Positions 36,995 to 47,930 of a stretch of DNA of 64,000 nt are shown here, one piece after another. How positions within the stretch are numbered: the stretch's first letter is position 1; every line of letters begins with the position of its first letter. Below the pieces are notes generated by a model, which saw nothing but the letters and a program-made list of their open reading frames with translations, did not search any database and was not told the DNA's origin. This DNA comes from Seriola aureovittata (lineage: Eukaryota > Chordata > Actinopteri > Carangiformes > Carangidae): contig NC_079369.1 of assembly GCF_021018895.1 (NCBI RefSeq), forward strand, positions 6,671,194-6,735,193, in the 5' to 3' direction. The translations under genes were made by a program, and so were the position numbers.

Positions 36995-37745
36995 TCCAAA
37001 TTACTTCCTCCAGTTCCTGATCATCCCGAGGTGTTCCCAGGCCAGATGGGAAATGTTACTCCTCCTTGCATGTTCAGGCTCTGCCCTATGCATAGATTAC
37101 CTCCACAGGGAGGCATCCTGTCATGGTTTGCTATGGCAGACACCTTTTGTTAGTTTTGTTTGGACTTTTCTCACTTCCTGTTTTATTTTGTAATTGGTTT
37201 CCTTGTGTGTCTCAGTGTTTTTGCTTCCTGTCTTGGTCCTGTTTCTGTGTGGTGATTGTCTGCCCCGCCCTAATGTGTTTCACCTGTGTGATCACCCTTG
37301 CCTCCCTTGTCTATATAGTCTTTGTGCTCCTGTTTGTCTGTTGTCTTTGTTGTCTCTGGGTTTGTCCTTAGTCTGTTCATGTCTGTTAATTTCTGGATTT
37401 TCCTCGATCTGTTCATCCATGGTTTTCCCTCAAGCTGTTCATGTCTGGTTTGTCTTTAGTCCGTTCATGTTGTCAGTTCTTGTCCCCTGTTGTCACCCCC
37501 TGTGGTTCCCTGTGTTTTGGCCTGTTGTTTAGGTTCTTGTGTTTCCCTGTGCTTCACCAGTCTTGTAAGCTCTTTAAGTTAATAAACCTGTCTGCACCGT
37601 CTCCCATGTGTTGGCTGCATTTGGGTCCAGCCTTACCCCTCAAACCCTGATAGTTGTGACACATCCAGCCCAAACCAACTCTACCAGCTCCTGTCAGCAC
37701 AAAGGAGGGGCAGTTCTATTTTGAGCTTCTTCCAGAGGTCTCAAC
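36995..37745. repeat. Dispersed repeat interrupted by a solo LTR
   Basis: Sequence on both sides of the LTR (cctgatcatcccgaggtgttcccaggccag to the left; agctcctgtcagcacaaaggagg and gagcttcttccagaggtctc to the right) resembles one continuous interspersed repeat abundant in teleosts. Joining the flanks at the CATCC duplication gives an uninterrupted copy, so the LTR inserted later. The family name is not certain. Confidence 0.5.
37119..37661 (+). mobile_element. Solo LTR of an LTR retrotransposon with 5-bp target duplication
   Basis: A 543-bp unit starts TGTCATGG and ends GTTGTGACA, so the termini are TG...CA with 5-bp inverted repeats TGTCA/TGACA. It is flanked on both sides by CATCC (37114-37118 and 37662-37666), a direct target duplication. 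Inside, tctatatagtc at about 37311 suits a TATA box and aataaa at about 37580 a polyadenylation signal, as expected for U3-R-U5. There is no internal gag/pol, so it is a solo LTR left by recombination, probably of a Gypsy-type element (inference). The cysteine-rich frames across it are not genes. Confidence 0.85.
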
Positions 37746-37749
37746 CTGT

Positions 37750-39415
37750 CATCCAGTCACTTATGTGCAGCATGCACTGGAGTTGACAATATGTTTTCAG
37801 TTGGTGATGTTTGAGCTACGTTTATTAGCACAGATGTGGAAAGAGTACAGTCCATTAGACAGGTCAGTGCAGTCAAAGAAAACATGCATGAGAGGATCTA
37901 AGGGCGCATGTAAGGGAGGAATGAGATAATGGCTCAGGAAAAAAAAGCATCAAGGACAGAAAAGTAACATGGACAGAGAGGGGTAGACTTTGCCCAGCCT
38001 AATGGAAATTTCCACTACTGTGTCTGTCAGAGGAATGTGATGTTCAGTACAGTAGGTTTACTATTTTAATAATACATACAGAAACTAACACTGTTTAATT
38101 TTTGTTGGATTGCCATTATTAAGGAGAGCATGATTTGACAGTTTAACTATAATACTATATATAAATGAATTTAAAATCTTTCACATTATTTCCCCTTTCC
38201 TTAAAGAACCCCTGACTTGACTCCAAACTGCTTTCGTATTGTCCAAACATGTGTGAGATGTTCATTTATAATGGGATCATCCTATAAATGAGGGAACCGG
38301 GAAAATATTTTTTACTGATCTGTACAAATCTATCAGTATTCACCAAAGGAGTCTGAATTATTAATTTATTTCAATTAGGTTTAAAATTTCAGTATATGTT
38401 CTCTCTCTGAAATTGCAGTGCTCGCTCAGTCCACTGATTGCTCAGCATGGAAAAGTTCATGGAAAATTTTCAGATCTCCCAGTGGCCAATAAGCGCTTTC
38501 ATCAGCTCAAAGTAAGGGCACGTTGTTAAAGCAACACTTCCTTTAACAGGTTGTTAGGGGTGATCTTTGTCTCACAGGAGGTTCCATGTTGAGGATCAGA
38601 AGGGCTCATTTTTTGTTTGTCTTTTATATCTAGCCTGCTCACTGAGACGATGACGACATTGTACTAATATAGAAATGACTGCTGCCTGCTGTATGTAGCT
38701 GTATTTACAATGAATCCTCCAAATAACTTGGTCTTTTTTGTTTCATTAATGGTCACTAGTATGCATATTATTCTATTATTGGAAACCTTTTAGCCAAAAT
38801 GTGTTGGTGTCAGCCATTATTTTATACTAAGACTTCCTTGGATTTTTCTTTTCCAAAGACTCTAGGTATTCAATTTCAATGTTGACATTCCAATAAAGCT
38901 GAACACAAGGAGAAACTCAGATGAGATAATGGTTTATTCACACCAGAAAAATATTCTATCTTCATGGGGACTTAAAGTTAAATAGGACATGAATACGCCT
39001 GGTTAGCTTAGTTGTTAACTATCCAGTAAATCTCAACAGACACAGAACACAGAAATGACAAAATAATAAGAGACACATTTAGCTACTACCCCTAGTGCAG
39101 GGGGAAAGTACTGTAAGAATGTGGAGGTCAGGAAGGTTTGTGGGTGAACAAAAGTGTGTGACTGTGACACTGAAAACCCTGTTTTGCATTTTTCTCATAC
39201 ATCGGGTGATTGTTTATTTTTTTCAGTATTTAGTTATAACTGAGAAACTGAAGTTTAAAAATTTAAATAAATTAAACAAAAAGAAACAATAATAACTGTT
39301 GCACAAATCAGCAGCTCAGACAGTGCCCCCTACAGTCATTGGCCATAATCACAACCCAAACGGCAGCATACTGAACTATATTTTCTCAGGGGATCTAGAA
39401 ACAGTAGATATGGTA
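37750..39415. other. Intergenic, FMO cluster
   Basis: No supported gene or named repeat. AT-rich, with scattered short frames lacking homology to anything recognised. Confidence 0.35.
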
Positions 39416-39418
39416 TTT

Positions 39419-39419
<1 letters not shown>

Positions 39420-39465
<46 letters not shown>
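39420..39465. repeat. (TG)n microsatellite
   Basis: About 22 TG units downstream of the minus-strand FMO gene. Confidence 0.95.
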
Positions 39466-39466
<1 letters not shown>

Positions 39467-40046
39467 GTTGTAGTATTTTAGACTATTAAAGTTAAAACTG
39501 TTTAATGATTTATACTAGTGGATATTTAGGTGCTAAGGGTGAGTGGTCGTTTAAACATCTGCCTCCGGGAAACTATTTACAACCACTGATAAAGATCACC
39601 CTATGGGCATGTGTAGGGGGGCAGCCGGAGGTAACAGAGGTAGATTAGTGGTAATTTATATGTATGCATTAACTGTCTTCCTTTGAGCGTGCTGAGCTTT
39701 AGGTGACATTTGAGGTCGGAGTCAGATGGGAAGGAGGAAGTCAGCAGAGCCAATCAGAAGACGACAAAACGCCCATGCACATTTCTTTGTTTGTACTTGT
39801 ATAAATACACTGGATCAGGGAAAGTTAGGTTGTCAGACTGTGGACTGACCAACACTTGTTATTGGTTAGGAAAAGGCACATCTGATCCAGAATTCTGTAA
39901 TTGTTCATTGCTTGCTGAAAAGATTCACTAAACAATTTGAACTAAATTCTTTGGTGTGGACATTCACTGGTCTTTTGAGTATTTTGAACACTGCACTCAC
40001 CCTGTGGGGGTGAGAGTTTTTTTTCTCTAAACAGCAAAAGCTCCTT

Positions 40047-40049
<3 letters not shown>

Positions 40050-40087
<38 letters not shown>
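40050..40087. repeat. (GT)n/(GC)n tract in the 3' flank of FMO paralogue B
   Basis: (GT)15 passes into alternating GCGCGCG, a purine-pyrimidine run able to adopt Z-DNA. It lies 35-70 bp after the stop codon at 40122, inside the probable 3' UTR. Confidence 0.85.
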
Positions 40088-40088
<1 letters not shown>

Positions 40089-40121
40089 ATGTTTCAGAGG
40101 TTTTTTTCACATGTAGCATGT

Positions 40122-43100
40122 TCAGACTGTATGTGGATGGAGCTTGGACAGCAGGGTGGAGATGGTGGTTGGGTTGTGCACATGGACGTAGTAGGCAGCA
40201 GCTCCTCCGGCCATGAGGGTCAGGCTCAGCTTAATCAGGCGGCCAGAATTTGAGGGCTCTTGCTCCACCAGCTGGAAGAGATGGAACAATACGTTTACAT
40301 ATGTATACTGTACTTCATGTTAAAATGATGTGGGGTGTACATATATTTAACATTACACACAAGACTTATAGAATGTAGGAGAAACAACATTTATTTCAGA
40401 CCTGTCTGGTTTTTAGGGGCTGGTACATGCGGTCAAACTGGGTGAATATTGCCCTGCGGGCTCCTTCCCATTTCCCTGGTCCCATCAAGCGGTACTGGTA
40501 GGCCGTGACAGGTCCCCACAAAACCCTCTTAAACAGTGCGTAGTCTGTGAAGAAGAGCCAGGGGAGACTTGGGCGCACTCCGACCTCTCCAGCTATGTCA
40601 TCCATGTAGGAAACAAAGTCCACCTGCAGGGGTGTCAGCTTTGACACGATGTAGCTGTGCAGAGGATAAACCAGAAATTAATGACTCAGTATAGTATGAG
40701 TTCAGTATGAATATAAAATGTAGCATTATTTGTCTGTACTCAGGTGGTTTTGCTATCCATGAATAAAATAATTCAATTTGAGAAGTTGCTCAAAGTTGCT
40801 CGAGAAGTTATAAAAGCGGCAGGAGTATTTAAGATACTTAATTGTGATTAAAGCTGCACTAATCAAAATTTTTTTACTAAAGCTTGATCAAAGTAATATC
40901 TGTAGTGTGAAAGTGGCTGCTCATAGTCACAAACCCACAGAGAATTATCCCTCGACTCTAAGGAGCATTTTGGTTTTTTTCCACACACAGCTCTGCTCTC
41001 GTCAACTTATTTTCTAGGCGCATCAGGCAGCTGCCCCTCCCCCACCCACGAACCCCAAAAAAGTTAACATTAAAAGGAGAGTGAAAATTGAACTTGCAAA
41101 CATGACTCCAAATAAATGCTAATGTGCAATAGGCAACTGTTTATGGTGACAATATATCAGTGTGTCATTGTGCTTACAACTTGTTCTGCTGCCCCCAAGT
41201 GGCCAAAATACAATTTAGAAACTTATTAATCTAACTTTTTATAGGACAGAAAAAAGGGACAATACTGGTTGCAAAATTTATGAGGCAACAAATATTGGGG
41301 GGTTTACTTTTTGTCGATGTCTTTGGTGTCCTTTTCAACAGCCTTGATCATGGCCTTGTTTGAGGGCAGCTTTTTATGTCCTGAGGAGCAAAACACAGAA
41401 GACAGATAGGGGTGAACAGACTGACATGTGCTTGGGAAGTATCTACTCCAGACTAATGGCAGGTGATAAACCGGATATGAAGCCAGCCTCACCTTTGAAA
41501 ACACGTGCGACCCAGCGGGCCTGCATTTCAGCCTGAGGCATGATGGCTCCAAGAGCATGGATGAAACCCACAACAGCCAGAGTTGGGTGCTCCGAGTTGG
41601 GGGGGAAAATGTGCTTATACAGACCCACACGGTGCCCAGACTTGTACAGAGCACTGCTTGGCAGGAAGGGGAAATCGTAGTTGTATCCTGTGGCAAATAC
41701 AATTGTATCCACCTGTAACAAGGAGGAGAAAAGTTAGTGATAAGCTCAAATTGTGCTCGAAGTGAACAAAGGTTCATGTGGGTGTCCTAGAAGACACAAT
41801 TCTCTGACCTTTTCCACAACACTGCCATCATCAAAGACCACGGTGGAGCCGCGGATCTCTTTCACATTTGGTTTGACAATGACTGACCCACACAGAATCT
41901 TTAAAGGCAGGTCGTCGTTGATCACCGGGATCTGACTGAAGAGCCTGATGAGGCAGCGGAAAAAGGTAGATCAGAGGACAAAGGGAGAGAAATTCTGATG
42001 TCCGGGACAGATGCAGAGTAACTCATACTCCTGCACACGTGAAAAATAGTCAGATTTTATGCAGAGCAATAACCTGTGTGATCCTGACAGCACCTACCTG
42101 TGTGTGGGTTTGAGGGCATACATGGTGTGGTCATACATGGCATTGAGTTTCTTCTCACCAAACCAGTTGAGGAAGTTGATCGGCAGCAGCTGGAACAAGA
42201 TGTGGACAAAGCGTGTGTTGTACTTCATGTCCACTGGCAGGCCGTTGTCAGAAACCTGACGGATAACCCAAGCACCGCGACGAGTGCTCACATACACCTG
42301 CAGAACGAGAAGACAAGACAGGACACAACTTGTGTTAATAATCGTGAATCAACGTGTCGCATCAAAAGAAGACAAATGCAATCAAGAATTACTTCCTCAC
42401 CTGATCTGCCACTCGGCTGGCCTCCACAGCGATGTCACCACCTGAGTTACCGATGCCGATGACCACCACTCTCTTCCCGTACATGTCTTCAGGCCCCTTG
42501 TAGTCCCAGCTGTGGAAGTATTTTCCCTCAAACGTCTCAATTCCTGCAACAAAGCACAATTACATTTTCATAAATGGTGTTACTCTGCCTGCTGTAATGG
42601 CGACGTGCGTTCGAACAGATGTAGGAATCTTGTTGCCAAGAACAAGAGGTGAAAAATTACACGATCCTGCAGTAATGTTAGTATTTCAGCATATAATGTA
42701 AAAATCTCCCTCATTTTGTGAGCCGGGTGAGATTTTTGTAAAACGGGGAAGTCTTTACCAGGGAAGTCTTTGAGTGGCAGGTTAGGATAGGTGTAGTGAC
42801 CGGCGCAGCAGATAACTGCATCAAAGACATGCCGCTCCTCCTGTCCATCTCTGGTCTCAGTCACCACTTCCCACTGACCAGTGCGAGCAAAGTCTGATCT
42901 CTGTCTGACGCTCTTCACTGAGGTCTGAGATATACAATTGAGAAGTGATTGAGTGAGTATTAATCTATGGACATAACTAGAAGTAAAACATATGGAATTC
43001 TTTTCTGTCATGTTGAGTTACCTGGAAGCGAATGTGTTCCAGCAGTTTAAAGTGTTCTGCATACATCCTGAAGTATTTCAGGATTTTGGAGTGGTGCATG

Positions 43101-43486
43101 TAGTTGGGGTAATCAGCAGGGATGGGGAAGTCACTGTAGCACATCATCTCCTTGGAAATGTTGATCGTGAGGGAACGATAGATACTGGCTCTGTTTGGCT
43201 CAGACACTTCCTGCAGGGAAGAGGAGGAATAAGGATTGGTAAGTTTGACAGCAACTTAATCATCGTCATCCAGTTTTATATGAAACGACTGGGGCATCGG
43301 GGCATTAACACAAAACGGTTGTCAGCTTTTGTTCTTTCTAAATCGGTGACTTGCCTTGAACTTCCACAGTCCGCCCATGTCATCACTGCTTTCGAAGCAG
43401 GTTGGCACCATGCCCTCATCCAGACAAGCCTTCATGGCGGTCAGGCCACTGGGGCCGGCCCCGATCACTGCTACTCTTTGCACCAT
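40122..43486 (-). CDS. Flavin-containing monooxygenase, paralogue B (FMO5-like)
   Basis: A second complete FMO. Ten coding exons: 43486-43355, 43210-43022, 42924-42759, 42543-42401, 42297-42098, 41944-41809, 41712-41493, 41380-41308, 40654-40402 and 40271-40122, giving 553 residues. Seen: FAD site [11 protein letters not shown], signature [15 protein letters not shown] site [18 protein letters not shown], and a C-terminal hydrophobic segment [18 protein letters not shown] suited to ER anchoring. The intron after exon 1 starts with GC (TTCAAG|gcaagt) instead of GT. The 356-bp mammalian exon is split 136+220 and the last exon 253+150, at positions different from paralogue A. A TATA box and non-coding exon lie about 800 bp upstream. 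It is probably the functional FMO of the cluster together with A; the exact subtype is not assigned. Confidence 0.92.
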
Positions 43487-44272
43487 GATGGAACTGCAAC
43501 AGGAGAAGGATTAAAAAGTGAATTTTACTGATTATATTTAAGTGCATAGTTTCATGTGTGCAACTCTCAATCCTGCCCAGCTCAATAATATGACAATGTG
43601 CATTCTACTATTTAAAACATATGCATGTTGAGTGTAGGCAATGTCTTACTGTATCTAAAGGCATGTTAATGTGTGCTGGAATTTGCACTATATTAAAATC
43701 TTGTGCTAAAAAATAAAAGTAAAAAACTTCCTGATCATGCTTCAGTAATAAGAGCTGAGTCTCATTTTCAACTCATTCAAAATTAGACTTTAAACTAGAA
43801 CAAGGAAGTAGATCAGATATCTTACCATCCTTGCATTGGACTATAGAATTGCTATGAAGATTTTACTGATTACATACAAAGTAAAGCCACCAATGGTTTA
43901 GCCATTGTTTATGTTATTGAACTCTTATCCCCCGATTTATCTTCCCCTAATCTCAGGTTCTGTCATAAAACGTTCTCAATTCCTAGAAGTAAAAGGTGAT
44001 ATTCTTTGAGAGCACTGAAACTTTAGAATCACCTACTGGATGCGATTTTCTCCAAAGTTATGCATTAAAAAAAACCAAAAAAACTGCTAAAAACAAAGTT
44101 AATCAATTATAATAATTGTATTTCATCTTCCTTCTTTTCATTCACATTCACGTTGCAGTTTAATAATATGCACAAGAATAAAATATTGCAGATTCACTAT
44201 ACAATGGCATTAAAATTAAAAACACCCTCTACGGTTACTTATACCAGCACGACAATTCATTTTCTGTCTTAC

Positions 44273-44343
44273 CTTGATCCTTGCGGGTTGGTCTTGTGTG
44301 CCTGTCAAGTGGGACGAGCGTCCACAGATCAAAGACTTTTATA
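44273..44343 (-). promoter_or_regulatory. TATA promoter and non-coding exon 1 of FMO paralogue B
   Basis: On the minus strand TATAAAAG (44343-44336) is followed by a short GC-richer stretch and a consensus donor GATCAAG|gtaaga at 44273. The next acceptor, ttgcag at 43494, leads six bases later into the ATG region. This fits a TATA-driven transcript starting near 44310 with a roughly 40-base first exon. Inferred from motifs only. Confidence 0.55.
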
Positions 44344-44344
44344 C

Positions 44345-45298
44345 TGAAACAGTGACTGAAGAGGTGCATCATTTTTTTTACTCTTGCCCAAAAAAGGTGA
44401 GTTAGGCTGTGTTTCCCGAAATCCAATGGGTTTGACTTTGACTAAAGTTCAATTGGCTTATTCTGAGTTAAATCATGTGGGTGGAATTTAATGAGTAACA
44501 TTTCTGTCATACATGACGTGGGACAGGTTTGCATTTGTTCCCCATTTAATTAAAAATCACAACTACAATCAAATCATTCAGCAAGAACCCTTCAAAGAAT
44601 ATTGAACAGCACATTCAAATCCACTGAACATAACACAGTGTAATCACATGTCCATAAAGGCATATGTATATACATTAACATTTTATATTATATAGCAGGC
44701 AAAACTGAGTGCACTACAATGGGGCCGACTTCATGTTTGACAATGTGCAAGAGCAGATGTTGCTGAAGATCTTTAAGAGCTGAATAAATAAATCAATGCA
44801 TTTTTCTTATTGGTGGTATCAACAGGCGACAGGAAGAATGTGCAAAATCTATTCCCAACACATAAAATATATTCATTGCGATAAACATTTTGTCTCATAT
44901 TTAAGATTCTTCTCAATATCAACATGTAAAACAACATAAATCAATTGTAAAAAATCATTTGGTCACAATGTTCACCGTCCAGCATATTTTTGAGATTTGC
45001 CACAGAAGTGTAGTGAAATAAAACAAAAAGGGTGGAAAGCTGCCACCTCACTCGTTGGTCGTCTCATCGCTCGCACTGGGAAGATCATTGGTCAGTTATT
45101 GCAGAAAGAGGGCACAGCATGTAAGAGGTCAATGAAACAGTCTACGATGGGGCACAAGTGTGTGTCAGGGAACAGCCTGTTATATTACGCTGGTTCATAC
45201 CAGATATCTGGATCTGGTTTGGACCAACTGGCAGAGGACACGTGAAGTGGCTCACAGTCAAAAATCTTTCAGAAAGTGAAGTACAAGATTGGTAAAAA

Positions 45299-45339
<41 letters not shown>

Positions 45340-47925
45340 CACACACGCACGCACACACACACACACTTAGACATTCTTTCTGTCAAAGAAATTGTAAATA
45401 GCTGAAATACATTTACAAAAAACCGAATATTGGCATATCTGACCAAAACCCCCATTATTAGACAAATTAACACAGATCAGCACACTTGGAAATCAGGATG
45501 CACCTGCAGATGGACAAGTCCTGGTTTCTGGCAGTGCTAAGAAGTGTGTGTGTGTGTGTGTCAAATGCGCAATGGCAATGCATGGCATTCAATTCCAAGT
45601 CAGTGTGCAGATGTAGTGTAATCATTAAACATGCTGCTTCGTATGTGCACCTTAACACACCCCCATGAACAGACCAAGTGACATCAACGCTGGAAAGGAT
45701 ACCCCCACCCCCCCCCACCCTGGCCTACATATGTGGCTAAACATTAAGATTTCAGACCTGCTCAGTGGGTCAAAGTATCCCTTGCAACAGTTCAACACTG
45801 GAACATTGATCCCTTTACAGATTATTGCCTTTTTGAATCTTCAACTGAGAATTAATAGTTAATTGAGAACATTATGGAAGCACATGACAAAGGATTGAAA
45901 TCTATCCAACCATTACTCCACATAGACACTGACCATGTGATATTACTTTACGTAGATGATTTCCATAAAGCTGTCTTGATCATGTTGAATAAAATAGGGC
46001 TCAGATTTTTTTTTTTTCTGTGGCCATTCTTGTCGTGTAGTGGGTTACAAAACTTTTCACTACGTTCTGATCCTGATCACTGCTCCATGAACTTTGGCGG
46101 CACACCAGGTCATGACATAACAAATTAAAAGAGTTGTGACATCCACCCTCATCCACGCTCGATGCAAACATGATACTGCCACATCACTGATGGGAGATGA
46201 CGTCAATAGTTACACATTCTCAGATTCTTTTTTTTTTTTTTTCCCCAAATGTCAATTAATGAATAAACGTAGTCCATCCTATTCTGGGAGATGAGAATCA
46301 TTGCAATGTCAGTGTCTTTGAGGAAGGTTTCACAGTGCACGTTTAGCACAGTCGCTTTATGAACAAAATTTCAGGTGATAGAAAAGGTCACATTAGTGGA
46401 TCCATAGTGGATTACTTTAACATGCCACTTAAACCGTCTAACAAATGCTCTTAATTACTGTCTCTCCACTGATTGCATTCAATGATCATTACCACTGAGA
46501 AGCCAGTTTGTTTAATATAAAGATAGAACCATAACATTATTTTAGCATTTTCTCAGACTGAGATTTAGTGGAGAGGTGATGAATGTAATGTGTTATCCTC
46601 AGTCAGAGCCAGTGATCAAGTTTGAACTTGCAGTGTAATTGAATACACTTCAGGTATTTAGACATGCTTCCCTTTTTCTGAGCTGTAGGTAGACCTCAGC
46701 TGCAACGTGTTGCATACCTCACACTCAGAGGTAAGAGGTGTTCAGATGAGAGGCAAGTCATGTGAGTTTCATGAAATCAGAGCAAGACCTTGATTGAAAA
46801 CTGAATTAACAGGCTCACAGCTTGTTTCCAAATGTTCATATGTATAATGCAGTGATGGACTCGGTTTTGTCCTGAGAAAGAGAACAATTCTACGACAATG
46901 TGGTGAATCAGTCATAAGCTAATTAACTCATAACGGTCATTTTGTTGGCAGACTACAGGCCACTATCCTTTTCATAAAACCACAGCTTATGGTCTTTCAC
47001 TCAATGCCCTTCAAATAAAGTCCTTTAACTTCAAACAGCAGGTGAACGTGACTGAAAACACTTGCCCTATTTTTTCCTCAGTAAAGCAGCAAATCTGTGG
47101 CTCCTTCACCACCAGTCGAGCCAAACTGTGGTCATTTCTCTTCGGTTCAGCAGGTTATGTTTGGTGAATGGATGGCTCATTACTTTACAATGAAGATGTA
47201 AAGACGCTACCTCAAGTCCATCCAATATACAGCCTTTCTTTCCTTAAATAGACAAATGTGTTGTACAGTGTGTCAGTGCTTTACTAAGACTTCATACGCA
47301 AAACATTATTTGAAATGGTCACTGCCTAGAGAAGAGGACTTCCACACACTTCTTCTGAATTGTTTTGGAAAATTAATATATTTCTATCCTTAGACCATCC
47401 TTCATTTTTTAATAAATAAAGGGTTTAACAAGTGGTGTTTTAGTGTTGAAATACTAAAGCAGGTACAAATAACAGGTATGATATGGCAGCTGTGTCGTCC
47501 ATGGTAGCACTCTGTAAGGGATTTATGTGCATGACCTGATATTAATAATGTGTAATCCATCAAAAATGATAAGTAATTAGTCATACGTGATATATTTTGG
47601 TTGATTATTAATGTGACAGTGATAATGTCAAGAAAATAATAACTGACATAAATGGGTGAAATGAATGTTCATGAGGGTTTGGGTGTGGTGGCTGGAGGTG
47701 AACAGAAGCATGAACTGCAGAATGGGGAAATCATTGGAAACTGACCTCAATTTAAATATGGAGATAACAGGAGGGGCCTACCAACAGTGCGCATACCTGT
47801 GGACAGACAAGGATGTGTGTGATAGAGATCTCTTCTCTAGTCAAAGAACCATCGACCGTCTCTTATATATCAGTGTAAAAGAGAAAAGCTGTGCAAGCGC
47901 TCATATTTCCTCCTTCTTCAGTCCT
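44345..47925. other. Intergenic region between FMO cluster and plpp6
   Basis: About 3.6 kb with no supported coding exon. It contains a (CA)n microsatellite at 45301-45365, a short (GT)n at 45546-45560 and T runs at 46008 and 46229. Part of the right half may be plpp6 3' UTR. Confidence 0.4.
45301..45365. repeat. (CA)n microsatellite
   Basis: Interrupted CA repeat with CGCA variants, about 32 units. Confidence 0.9.
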
Positions 47926-47930
47926 TCATG

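Noticed and set aside
37123..37650. Cysteine/leucine-rich membrane-like frames
   Set aside because: They lie wholly within the solo LTR, overlap in several frames and have no family resemblance.
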